From contig JAAEPF010000002.1 of assembly GCA_024222295.1 (NCBI GenBank), positions 62,001-126,000 of the forward strand: 64,000 nucleotides of DNA. The letters are read 5' to 3'. Every line of letters begins with the position of its first letter. Positions within the stretch are counted from its first letter, which is position 1. This document shows, one piece after another, positions 41,932 through 50,103 of this stretch. Below the pieces are notes generated by a model. It was not told the origin of the DNA, made no database searches, and saw nothing but the letters and a program-made list of their open reading frames with translations. The stretch comes from Actinomycetes bacterium (GTDB taxonomy: Bacteria; Actinomycetota; Acidimicrobiia; Acidimicrobiales; Microtrichaceae). The translations under genes and the position numbers were made by a program.

Positions 41932-43236
41932 GTGGAAAGAACCGTCAACATCGGCGTACTGGGCTGCGGAAACGTCGGCGCGGCGCTCATCAGCCTGATC
42001 GGCGAGCGTGCGGACGACATCGAATCGCGCACCGGCATCCGCCTCGAGGTCACGCGGGTGGCCGTGCGATCGCTGTCCAAGGAACGCGATGTGGAACTGC
42101 CGGCGAAGGTGTTCACGACGGATGCCCACGAGGTGGTGTCCGACGCGGCGGTCGACCTGGTGGTCGAGGTGATCGGCGGCATCGAGCCGGCGCGGGAACT
42201 GGTACTGGAGGCGCTCGATTCCGGCAAGGCGGTTGTCACCGCCAACAAGGAGTTGCTGGCCAATCACGGCGCCGAGCTCTACGCCGCGTCCGATGACTCG
42301 GGCGTCGACCTGCTGTTCGAAGCAGCCGTCGCCGGTGGCGTGCCGTTGATCCGGCCGCTTCGCGAGTCGCTGGTGGGCGAAGACGTGTCCCGGGTCATGG
42401 GCATCGTCAACGGCACCACCAACTACATCCTCACCAAGATGACCGAGGAAGGCTGGAGCTACGCCGAGGCCCTCACCGAGGCGCAGTCCCTCGGCTATGC
42501 CGAACGTGACCCGACCGCAGATGTGGAGGGCTACGACGCCGGCGCGAAGGCCGCAATCATCGCCACGATCGCGTTCGGCCAGAAGGTCGTTGCCGGAGAC
42601 GTGAGCCATGAGGGCATCTCGTCGATCACTGCCACCGACATCGACTTCGCCAAGCGTCTCGGGTACCAGATCAAGCTGCTGGCCATCTGCGAACTGCTCG
42701 ACGACGGGTCGGTCGCGGTGCGGGTGCACCCCACCATGGTTCCCGACCACCACCCGCTGGCCTCTGTGCGCGACAGCTTCAACGCTGTGTTCGTGGAGGG
42801 CGACGCCGTTGGTGACCTGATGTTCTTCGGCCGCGGTGCCGGCGGATTTCCCACGGCCTCCGCAGTGCTCGGCGACGTGGTCGATGCCGCTGCCAACCTG
42901 TCGAAGGCGACGCATGCCTCCCTCGGGAGCTTCGCCAAGGCGAAGGTGCGTGCGATCGATGACCTGCACTACAGCTACTACCTCAACATCGAGGTGCAGG
43001 ATCAGCCCGGAGTGCTCGCCGCGGTCGCAGGCGTGTTCGGCGCCCACGAGGTGTCGATTCGCTCGATGGAGCAGCAGAGCCTCGAGGACGACCCCGCCCC
43101 GCTGGATCGTGCACGCCTGATCTTCATCACCCACGACGCCCGCGAGTCCGATGTTCGCTCCACGCTGCATGAGTTGCGCGGGCTCGATGCCGTCACTTCG
43201 GTGGGTTCTGTGCTCCGGGTCATCGGGACCGAGTGA
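41932..43236 (+). CDS. hom: Homoserine dehydrogenase
   Basis: 434 aa. NAD(P)-binding GVLGCGNVGAAL, VVTANKELLANHG, catalytic domain GIVNGTTNYIL with DPTADVEGYDAGAKAAI, and a C-terminal ACT domain (about 345-425, YSYYLNIEVQDQPGVLAAVAGVF), the usual site of threonine feedback inhibition. It converts aspartate semialdehyde to homoserine. Followed after 45 bp by thrC. Confidence 0.96.
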   Translation: MERTVNIGVLGCGNVGAALISLIGERADDIESRTGIRLEVTRVAVRSLSKERDVELPAKVFTTDAHEVVSDAAVDLVVEVIGGIEPARELVLEALDSGKAVVTANKELLANHGAELYAASDDSGVDLLFEAAVAGGVPLIRPLRESLVGEDVSRVMGIVNGTTNYILTKMTEEGWSYAEALTEAQSLGYAERDPTADVEGYDAGAKAAIIATIAFGQKVVAGDVSHEGISSITATDIDFAKRLGYQIKLLAICELLDDGSVAVRVHPTMVPDHHPLASVRDSFNAVFVEGDAVGDLMFFGRGAGGFPTASAVLGDVVDAAANLSKATHASLGSFAKAKVRAIDDLHYSYYLNIEVQDQPGVLAAVAGVFGAHEVSIRSMEQQSLEDDPAPLDRARLIFITHDARESDVRSTLHELRGLDAVTSVGSVLRVIGTE

Positions 43237-43281
43237 CGCGGTGCTCGCGATGATGGGTGTCGAACCCTCTGGAGGGCCGCG

Positions 43282-44694
43282 ATGAAGTACGTGTCGACAC
43301 GCGGTCAGGCGCCGATGCTGGGCTTTGCCGATGTGCTGCTGGCGGGCCTCGCGTCGGACGGGGGGCTCTACGTGCCACAGCACTGGCCGAAGCTGCCGGC
43401 GCTCGAGGACCTGCGCGGCCTCGACTACGCGCAGCTGGCGGCCGAGGTCATGTGGCCCTACGTGGCCCCCGACGGACCGCCGGTTGCCGGTGACCTGGAC
43501 AGGGAGTCGTTCGATCGCCTCGTCGCGGAGGCCTACGGAACCTTCGACGCCGACGAGGTCTGTCCGATCTCCGAGGTTGGCGGCATTTCGCTCGTGGAGC
43601 TGTTCCACGGCCCCACCCTCGCTTTCAAGGACGTTGCGCTCCAGCTCGTCGGCCGCTTGTTCGATCACGTGCTCACGGGCCGCGACGGCCGGGTTGCGAT
43701 CCTCGGCGCCACTTCGGGCGACACCGGCTCGGCTGCGATGGATGCTTTCCGCGGCCGCCAGCGCGCTGACTGTGTGATCCTGTTCCCCGACGGCCGGGTC
43801 TCCGATGTACAGCGCCGCCAGATGACGACGATCATGGAGCCGAACTGCCACGCAGTCGCGGTCGATGGGACGTTCGACGACTGCCAGGACCTCGTGAAGG
43901 CCGCCTTCGCCGACGTGGCGTTTCGCTCCGAGGTGCACCTCAGCGCGGTCAACTCGATCAACTGGGGCCGGGTCATGGCCCAGGTCGTCTACTACGTGTG
44001 GGCCCAGCTGCGCGTCGCCCCCGAAGGCGGTCCCGTGAGCTTCTGTGTGCCCACCGGCAACTTCGGCAACATCCTGGCCGGGTGGGTGGCCAAGCAGATG
44101 GGCCTCCCGGTGGATCGCCTGATCGTCGCCTCCAACCGCAACGACATCCTCACGAGGTTCTTCACGACCGGCGCGATGGAGGTCGAGCCGGTGGTGCCGA
44201 CCACGTCGCCGTCGATGGACATCCAGGTGTCCTCGAACCTGGAGCGGCTGCTGTTCGAGGTCCTGGGTCGGGACGGCTCGTCGGTAGCCGAGCTGCTCAC
44301 CAGATTCCGAGCCGATGGCCGAGTGGCCGTGCCGGCCGATGTGCTCGAGACGCTCCGGTCGGAGTTCGATGCGGGTCGCCTGGAGGACTCAGATGCCGCC
44401 GAGGTGATCGACTCGGTGTATGAGGCCGACGACGTCCTGCTCGACCCCCACACGGCCGTGGGTGTGGGCGTGGCACAGCAGATGGTCGGCTCGGTCGACA
44501 CCCCTGTGGTCTGCATGGCCACGGCTCACCCGGCCAAGTTCCCGGACGCGGTGTTCGAGGCGAGCGGCGTGCGCCCGCCGCTTCCGGCGCACCTGGCCGA
44601 CCTGATGGATCGCCCCGAGCGCATTGAGCATGCTGCCAATGACCTAGGTGCGGTCGAGGCACACGTGCGCCGGGTGCTTGCAGTTGCGAACTGA
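43282..44694 (+). CDS. thrC: Threonine synthase
   Basis: 470 aa. N-terminal MKYVSTRGQAPMLGFADVLLAGLASDGGLYVP, PLP Lys in PTLAFKDVALQ, and PTGNFGNILAGWVAK are marks of the longer threonine synthase class (as in E. coli and yeast). It turns O-phosphohomoserine into threonine. A GGAGGG ribosome-binding site precedes the ATG. The homoserine kinase gene thrB, which follows thrC in Mycobacterium, is missing here. Confidence 0.96.
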   Translation: MKYVSTRGQAPMLGFADVLLAGLASDGGLYVPQHWPKLPALEDLRGLDYAQLAAEVMWPYVAPDGPPVAGDLDRESFDRLVAEAYGTFDADEVCPISEVGGISLVELFHGPTLAFKDVALQLVGRLFDHVLTGRDGRVAILGATSGDTGSAAMDAFRGRQRADCVILFPDGRVSDVQRRQMTTIMEPNCHAVAVDGTFDDCQDLVKAAFADVAFRSEVHLSAVNSINWGRVMAQVVYYVWAQLRVAPEGGPVSFCVPTGNFGNILAGWVAKQMGLPVDRLIVASNRNDILTRFFTTGAMEVEPVVPTTSPSMDIQVSSNLERLLFEVLGRDGSSVAELLTRFRADGRVAVPADVLETLRSEFDAGRLEDSDAAEVIDSVYEADDVLLDPHTAVGVGVAQQMVGSVDTPVVCMATAHPAKFPDAVFEASGVRPPLPAHLADLMDRPERIEHAANDLGAVEAHVRRVLAVAN

Positions 44695-44707
44695 ACGCCG
44701 GTACATT
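44678..44707 (+). promoter_or_regulatory. Candidate promoter for rho
   Basis: -35 TTGCAG (44678-44683), 18-bp spacer, -10 TACATT (44702-44707), overlapping the end of thrC. This would give a leader of about 210 nt before rho, long enough for attenuation-type control. Confidence 0.4.
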
Positions 44708-44920
44708 GTCCGTGTCGTCTCCGGCGGGGGCTGAGGCGGACGATCCACACCCGGTGCCGGTTTCAGCCGAGTCCCGGTGCCAGGAACTCGACCTCTTCGC
44801 CCGCTGAGCGCTCAACCGTTCCACAGCCGCAACCCCGCTGCTGATGACCGCCGGTCCTCCCGACGACCGGTCGTGGCGATCCATGCCCCGACCCACAACT
44901 CCGAGAACGGAGACACCAAA

Positions 44921-46729
44921 GTGAGTGTTGATCTGCAGGGTCTCGAGCGCAAGGACCGCGCCGAGCTCGCCACCATCGCCCAGGCCCTGGGCGGCAAGAC
45001 GACCAGTCGGACCAAGAAGGCCGACATGGTCAACATGATCCTCGAGCTCTCCGGCAATGCGCCCGGTGACGCTAAGGCCGGCGACGCGGGGCCAGACTCC
45101 GGGTCTGCGGCTGCCGGCGGGGCGAGCCGGGGGAACGGCGGCTCCGGGAACGACGCGAAGACCGAACAAGGCGCCGACGATGCCGGTGGCGACGAATCGC
45201 CCGCCGGTGAGACCGATGCTGATGGGTCCGGCGACAGCGGCCCGGCTCAGGCTGACTCTGGTGATGGTGGCGGCGACCGCAACCGGAACCAGGGCGGTCG
45301 TGACCGTGGCCAGAACGACGGCGGCCGCAACCAGAACCGCAACAAGGGTGGCGGCAACCAGGGCAACCGTGACCGCAACCAGAACCAGGGCGGGGACCAG
45401 AACCAGGGCGGGGACCAGAACCAGGGTGGCAAGCAGAACCAGGGTGGCAAGCAGAACCAGGGTGGCAACCAGAACCGCAACAAGGGTGGCGGCAACCAGG
45501 ACGACGTGGAGCCGGGCAACCGGCGCGGCCGTCGTCGCCGGGGCCGCAATCGCGACCGCAACGATGAGCCTGAACAGCAATGGGACGGCGAGCCGGTTCC
45601 CGTTGAGGGGATGCTCGACCTACGCGACGACGGCTACGGCTTCTTGAGGGTCAAGGGCTTCCTGCCCTCCAAGCACGACGTGTACGTATCGGTCAAGCAG
45701 GTGCGCCAGCTCGGACTCCGCAAGGGCGATGTGATCGCCGGCACCAGCCGCCCGGCCAACCGCCAGGAGAAGAACCCGGCGATGCTCAAGGTCGACAAGG
45801 TCAACGGCCTCGACCCCGAATCACAGAGGAAGCGACCTCGCTTCGAGGACCTGACCCCACTCTTCCCGGACGAGAGGCTCCGCCTCGAGCGCACGGACCA
45901 GCCCCAGGACATGACGTCGCGCATCATCGACCTGATCTCACCCATCGGCAAGGGCCAGCGCGGCCTGATCGTGTCGCCGCCCAAGGCCGGCAAGACGACC
46001 GTGATGAAGACCATCGCCCAGTCGATCGAGGCCAACAACCCCGATGTGCACCTGATGGTGCTGCTGGTCGACGAGCGACCCGAGGAAGTCACCGACATGA
46101 GTCGATCGGTCCAGGGCGACGTGATCGCGTCGACCTTCGACCGCCCCTCCGATGAGCACACCATGGTCGCGGAGCTCGCCATCGAACGGGCCAAGCGTCT
46201 GGTCGAGTCGGGCCAGGACGTCGTGATCATCCTCGACGGCATCACGCGGCTCTCCCGGGCGTACAACATCGCTGCTCCCGCCACCGGCCGCATCATGTCC
46301 GGCGGCATCGACACCGGCGCCCTGTACCCGCCAAAGCGCTTCTTCGGCGCGGCGCGCAACGTGGAGGAGGGCGGTTCGCTGACCTTCCTCGCCACCGCCC
46401 TCGTGGAGACCGGCTCGAAGATGGACGAAGTGATCTTCGAGGAGTTCAAGGGCACCGGCAACATGGAACTGCGTCTTGACCGCCGGGCAGCCGAGAAGCG
46501 CATCTACCCGGCGATCGACGTGGATGGCTCCTCTACCCGCCACGAGGAGCTGCTGTTCAGCCGTGAACAACTCCAGGAGGTCTGGAAGCTCCGTCGGGTG
46601 CTGTCGGGCCTGGCTGCAGAGAGTGGCTCCGGTGCGGGACTGGAGCTGTTGATCGACCGCATGAAGACCTTCCCCGACAACGACCAGTTCCTCGCCGAGA
46701 TCGGCAAGGCTCCCGCGGTGGGCGGGTAG
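44921..46729 (+). CDS. rho: Transcription termination factor Rho with large Asn/Gln/Gly-rich insertion
   Basis: 602 aa from GTG 44921 (GGAG about 10 nt upstream). Rho_N domain (about 5-45), then a low-complexity segment (about 46-220): first Gly/Asp/Ala-rich, then Asn/Gln/Gly/Arg-rich with five NQGG(D/K/N)Q units, then basic [14 protein letters not shown]. The RNA-binding domain (about 227-300, [14 protein letters not shown]) and the RecA-like ATPase (PPKAGKTT at 353-360) follow. Actinobacterial Rho often has an insertion here, usually Arg-rich; this one is unusually Asn/Gln-rich. Confidence 0.96.
   Translation: MSVDLQGLERKDRAELATIAQALGGKTTSRTKKADMVNMILELSGNAPGDAKAGDAGPDSGSAAAGGASRGNGGSGNDAKTEQGADDAGGDESPAGETDADGSGDSGPAQADSGDGGGDRNRNQGGRDRGQNDGGRNQNRNKGGGNQGNRDRNQNQGGDQNQGGDQNQGGKQNQGGKQNQGGNQNRNKGGGNQDDVEPGNRRGRRRRGRNRDRNDEPEQQWDGEPVPVEGMLDLRDDGYGFLRVKGFLPSKHDVYVSVKQVRQLGLRKGDVIAGTSRPANRQEKNPAMLKVDKVNGLDPESQRKRPRFEDLTPLFPDERLRLERTDQPQDMTSRIIDLISPIGKGQRGLIVSPPKAGKTTVMKTIAQSIEANNPDVHLMVLLVDERPEEVTDMSRSVQGDVIASTFDRPSDEHTMVAELAIERAKRLVESGQDVVIILDGITRLSRAYNIAAPATGRIMSGGIDTGALYPPKRFFGAARNVEEGGSLTFLATALVETGSKMDEVIFEEFKGTGNMELRLDRRAAEKRIYPAIDVDGSSTRHEELLFSREQLQEVWKLRRVLSGLAAESGSGAGLELLIDRMKTFPDNDQFLAEIGKAPAVGG
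45332..45361 (+). repeat. 30-bp repeat within rho, copy 1
   Basis: Exact 30-bp duplicate of 45470-45499, encoding [10 protein letters not shown]. The two copies flank the 18-bp repeat array. Confidence 0.85.
45380..45469 (+). repeat. Five 18-bp in-frame tandem repeats within rho
   Basis: Units CAGAACCAGGGYGG + GAC/AAG/AAC at 45380, 45398, 45416, 45434 and 45452; all encode QNQGG followed by D, D, K, K and N. Being in frame, copy-number change would alter the protein without breaking it. Confidence 0.9.
45470..45499 (+). repeat. 30-bp repeat within rho, copy 2
   Basis: Exact duplicate of 45332-45361, directly after the 18-bp array. Confidence 0.85.
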
Positions 46730-46830
46730 GCAAGCCTGCGGGCATGCCCTGACCCGCCAACGCCCCGTCCGCTCGGCCATCAGGTCCGGCTGGGAGCCGG
46801 GACGCTGCGGCTGTCATACTGACAAGTCCC

Positions 46831-46868
46831 CCATATGGCCCCGTTCGGAAACCGGGGCCGCCAGATGG
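46831..46868 (+). ncRNA. Candidate L31 leader hairpin
   Basis: In the rpmE 5' leader, GGCCCCG (46837-46843) pairs with CGGGGCC (46853-46859) around a 9-nt loop, and CCA/TGG pairs extend it across an internal loop. It ends just before the GGAGAAACG ribosome-binding site. L31 mRNA leaders are known as autoregulatory structures in several phyla; membership in a named family needs a covariance search. Confidence 0.4.
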
Positions 46869-46875
46869 AGAAACG

Positions 46876-47160
46876 ATGAAGGCCGGAATCCACCCCAACT
46901 ACCGATACGTCGTGTTCCAGGACACCTCTTCGGGCGACAAGATCCTCACTCGCTCCACCATCGAGACCGACGAGACGATCACCTGGGACGACGGCAACGA
47001 GTACCCGCTCGCCAAGGTCGAGATCTCGGCCTTCACCCACCCGTTCTTCACCGGCCAGATGAAGATCGTCGACACGGCCGGCCGCGTGGAGCGCTTCGAG
47101 CGCCGCTACGGCAACCGCCGCAAGAAGAAGGCTGCCGACGCCGAGAAGGCCGACAGCTGA
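46876..47160 (+). CDS. rpmE: Ribosomal protein L31, type B (zinc-free)
   Basis: 94 aa: [29 protein letters not shown] ... [30 protein letters not shown]31 bridges the ribosomal subunits. The CxxC zinc ligands of type A are absent and the insertion [15 protein letters not shown] is of the type-B kind, so this copy needs no zinc. A Lys/Ala/Asp tail ends the protein. It sits in the usual rho-rpmE-prfA context. The stop forms CTGA with the apparent start of the next gene. Confidence 0.93.
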   Translation: MKAGIHPNYRYVVFQDTSSGDKILTRSTIETDETITWDDGNEYPLAKVEISAFTHPFFTGQMKIVDTAGRVERFERRYGNRRKKKAADAEKADS

Positions 47161-48152
47161 GATCCGACCAGCGGGCACAACTGCTCGCTGCCAAGCTGGG
47201 TGCACTGGTCGTCGGCCTCAGGGGCGTCGACGTCGATGCACGACCGCTCGGCGCTGCTGCCGCGGCGTCGGATTCCGGCACCGCATTCGTGTTGCAGTCG
47301 AAGTGTGGGCCATCGGAGTTCGGAGGCTCGGTGTTGCACGCGCTGCGTGCCGATGCCGCTCAGTTGGTGTTGTTCTGTGACGAGGGCGCCGGTGTCGCCG
47401 CGCGCCTCGCATCGCACTTCGCAATGCCGATAGAGGTTCGCGCGGTCGTTGGGGACACCTCTGTAGCCGCCCAGCCGGACCCACTGCCGGTCGTACCTCC
47501 CCCACCTGTCGGCGTTGAGGACTTGCTCGCACAGCTCCGTACCCATGGCCTGGAGGTCGTGGCGGAGGAGGGGTCGTGGCGAGGTGAGCTGTTGGGACTG
47601 GAGATCGCCCGGCTGGTCCTGTGGCCGACCGAGACCGGAGGCGATGGCGAGTACCACCTGGAAGCCGGCGTGGGCCGGTTCGACCGCGATGCTGCCGCCG
47701 CCATGCATGAAGGTGAGACACCCGAGGCGGGCCTGCAGCGCGCCGTGCGGATCGTGTCCGAGCGCCGGCACCGTGGAGCAACCACACATCCACTGAGCCT
47801 CCTTTCGCGCTCCCGTTGGCTGCGCTCCGACGCGGCGGCGGATCCCGCGGTTGTGGGTGCGGTGTCGCTCGAGTCCGTGCAGACCGCCTACCCGCCTGAC
47901 AGTGTTCGTGAGGACCCGCCGGCCGCCGCCATCGCCACCGATGCCGACGGCAGCCAGTTCGTGGTCGTGTTCGGGGCGGGTGCAGGGCTCGACCTCGTGC
48001 CCGTGGCAGCAGACACAAGGGCGATGTATGCCCCTGACGGGCGGCTCCTGCTGGTCGTTCCTCCGAAGGACCACCTGCGGGTCACCGGCGAGCTTGCCGC
48101 GCAACTCACAGGTGACGTCGGCATCGTTGACCTCGAACCCGGGTGGGCGTGA
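47157..48152 (+). CDS. Unrecognised protein between rpmE and prfA; apparent CTG start
   Basis: 331 aa if it starts at CTG 47157, or 287 aa from the first normal start, GTG 47289. The extra residues ([20 protein letters not shown]...) read like coding sequence, and AGAAGG lies 7 nt before the CTG, which overlaps the rpmE stop (CTGA). Segments such as [21 protein letters not shown] and a C-terminal [30 protein letters not shown] suggest alpha/beta folds. No family recognised. Its stop overlaps prfA (TGATG), so it is translated within the ribosome/termination operon. Confidence 0.7.
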   Translation: MRSDQRAQLLAAKLGALVVGLRGVDVDARPLGAAAAASDSGTAFVLQSKCGPSEFGGSVLHALRADAAQLVLFCDEGAGVAARLASHFAMPIEVRAVVGDTSVAAQPDPLPVVPPPPVGVEDLLAQLRTHGLEVVAEEGSWRGELLGLEIARLVLWPTETGGDGEYHLEAGVGRFDRDAAAAMHEGETPEAGLQRAVRIVSERRHRGATTHPLSLLSRSRWLRSDAAADPAVVGAVSLESVQTAYPPDSVREDPPAAAIATDADGSQFVVVFGAGAGLDLVPVAADTRAMYAPDGRLLLVVPPKDHLRVTGELAAQLTGDVGIVDLEPGWA

Positions 48153-49219
48153 TGCGCGGGCGTCTCGACCATCTCGCCCAGGAGTTCCGCAACTGCGAGG
48201 CGCAGATGGCGGACCCGGACGTGGTGGCGGACAGGGAGCGTTTCGTGTCGGTGAGCCGGCGCTACAAGGAGCTCGAGCCTCTGGTCGAGGCACGAAACGA
48301 ACTCCTCGAAGTCGAAGGCGACATCGAGGCGGCGTCGGAGCTCATCGAGTCTGCCGAGGGCGACGAGCGGTCCACGCTCGAGGCGGACCTGTCGGGGTCA
48401 CGTCAGCGCCTCGCGGAGTTGGAGGATCGGATCAAGGTTCTGCTGCTGCCGAAGGACCCCAACGACGACCGCAACGTGATTCTGGAGATACGCGGCGCCG
48501 AGGGTGGTGAGGAGGCCAACATCTGGGCCGCCGACCTGCTCGAGATGTACCGGGGGTTTGCCCAGCGGCTGGGCTGGAAGCTCGAGGTGCTGTCGTCGTC
48601 GCCGTCCGACCTCGGCGGTGTCGCGGAGGCAACCGTGCGAGTGAGCGGCGATGATGCCTGGTCACGCCTCAAGTTCGAGGCGGGCCCGCACCGAGTCCAG
48701 CGGGTGCCGGTCACGGAGTCGCAGGGTCGTGTGCACACGTCGTCCGCCACCGTGGCTGTACTGCCCGAGGCCGAGGAGGTCGATGTGGACATAGATCCCA
48801 ACGACCTCGAAGTCGATGTGTACCGCTCGTCGGGCCCGGGTGGTCAGTCGGTCAACACGACCGACTCGGCGGTGAGGATCACCCACAAGCCGACTGGCCT
48901 CGTGGTGTCGATGCAGGACCAGAAGTCGCAGCTGCAGAACAAGAACAAGGCGCTGCGGGTCCTTCGGTCGCGCCTGTTGCAGGCCGAGCAGGAGAAGGCG
49001 GCAACCGAGGCCGGTGAAGCGAAACGTGCCCAGATAGGGGGCGGTGGTCGTGGCGAGAAGATCCGCACCTACAACTACAAGGACAACCGCGTGACCGACC
49101 ACCGCATCGGGCTCACGACCCACAACCTCGACCGGGTTCTCACGGGCGAACTCGACGATGTGAGCAATGCGCTCCTGGCCGACGAGCGGGCCCGTCTCCT
49201 CGCCGAGGGAGCGGACTGA
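48152..49219 (+). CDS. prfA: Peptide chain release factor 1
   Basis: 355 aa. Stop-codon-reading domain, SSGPGGQSVNTTDSAVRITHKPTG with the GGQ motif that triggers peptide release, and the IRTYNYKDNRVTDHRIG C-terminal signature of RF1 (UAG/UAA). ATG 48152 overlaps the upstream gene's stop. Followed after 7 bp by prmC, which methylates the GGQ glutamine. Confidence 0.96.
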   Translation: MRGRLDHLAQEFRNCEAQMADPDVVADRERFVSVSRRYKELEPLVEARNELLEVEGDIEAASELIESAEGDERSTLEADLSGSRQRLAELEDRIKVLLLPKDPNDDRNVILEIRGAEGGEEANIWAADLLEMYRGFAQRLGWKLEVLSSSPSDLGGVAEATVRVSGDDAWSRLKFEAGPHRVQRVPVTESQGRVHTSSATVAVLPEAEEVDVDIDPNDLEVDVYRSSGPGGQSVNTTDSAVRITHKPTGLVVSMQDQKSQLQNKNKALRVLRSRLLQAEQEKAATEAGEAKRAQIGGGGRGEKIRTYNYKDNRVTDHRIGLTTHNLDRVLTGELDDVSNALLADERARLLAEGAD

Positions 49220-49226
49220 CGACGCC

Positions 49227-50090
49227 ATGATCGCGTGGCGCGAGTTGCTGGCCGAGGCGACTGATCGCCTGCGCGCCCAAGGGGGGCGCGATGACGCCCG
49301 CCGGATAGTGGAGGAGGCCTCGGGAGCTTCGGCAGTGGAATTGGCCCTCGTGCTCGATGACCCGGTCACCGAGGGCGGGATGGCCCGCTATGACGACATG
49401 GTGGGGCGGCGCGAGGCGGGGGAGCCGCTGCAGTACGTGCTCGGCCATTGGGGGTTCCGTTCCCTGGACCTGATGGTTGATTCCCGGGTGCTGATCCCGA
49501 GGCCCGAGACGGAACAGGTTGTCGAAGAGGCCCTGGGCGAGCTTGATCGACTTGGTGGGCGTGACGTGGCCACCAACGTCGTCGACCTCGGAACCGGCTC
49601 GGGCGCGATCGCGCTGGCGATCGCCACCGAGCGTGTTCGCACCAGTGTGTGGGCGACGGATGCAAGCGACGATGCGATCGCGGTGGCCCGCGCCAACCTC
49701 GTGGGCTGCGGGCGGGCGGCGGCGCGCGTCACGCTGTCGGTGGGCAACTGGTTCGACGCGCTGCCTGTCGAGCTGCGAGGCAACTGTCAGCTGATCGTGT
49801 CCAACCCGCCGTATGTGGCAGCGGATTCTGACTTGCCGGCCGAGGTGGCCGGCTGGGAGCCGACCTCCGCGCTGCTGGCCGGGCCCGATGGCCTGGATGA
49901 CCTGAGGGTGATCATCGCCGGAGCGCCGGACTGGCTCGAACCGCAGGGAGTGCTCGTGTGCGAACTCTCGCCAGAGCAGGCGGCAGGAGCGGAGTCGTTG
50001 GCCGGTGACTGTTTCGCCGATGTGCGCACCGAGCCTGACCTGGCGGGCAAGCTCCGCGTCCTCGTGGCACAGCGGCCACTCGCTGGATGA
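49227..50090 (+). CDS. prmC: Release factor glutamine methyltransferase
   Basis: 287 aa. N-terminal helical domain, VLIPRPETEQVVEEAL, SAM motif VVDLGTGSGAIALAIA, and the substrate motif VSNPPYVA. It methylates the GGQ Gln of RF1 and RF2. In Mycobacterium this gene (hemK) is followed by a Sua5/YrdC-type gene and wecA; here a minus-strand block begins 13 bp after the stop. Confidence 0.95.
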   Translation: MIAWRELLAEATDRLRAQGGRDDARRIVEEASGASAVELALVLDDPVTEGGMARYDDMVGRREAGEPLQYVLGHWGFRSLDLMVDSRVLIPRPETEQVVEEALGELDRLGGRDVATNVVDLGTGSGAIALAIATERVRTSVWATDASDDAIAVARANLVGCGRAAARVTLSVGNWFDALPVELRGNCQLIVSNPPYVAADSDLPAEVAGWEPTSALLAGPDGLDDLRVIIAGAPDWLEPQGVLVCELSPEQAAGAESLAGDCFADVRTEPDLAGKLRVLVAQRPLAG

Positions 50091-50103
50091 CCCGGAGATC
50101 GGC

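Noticed and set aside
41791-43938. 715-codon open frame on the minus strand opposite hom and thrC
   Set aside because: It is antisense to two clearly conserved genes, and its translation is His/Arg/Gly/Asp-biased without family features. In GC-rich DNA the frame opposite real codons often stays open.
45332-45499. Regular short repeats resembling a CRISPR or satellite array
   Set aside because: All units are in frame with rho, contiguous without variable spacers, and encode a low-complexity protein segment.
44297-45580. 427-codon minus-strand frame rich in Val/Ala/Leu repeats opposite rho, resembling a membrane protein
   Set aside because: It is the complement of the Asn/Gln/Gly repeat region of rho; the repeats come from the rho coding sequence.
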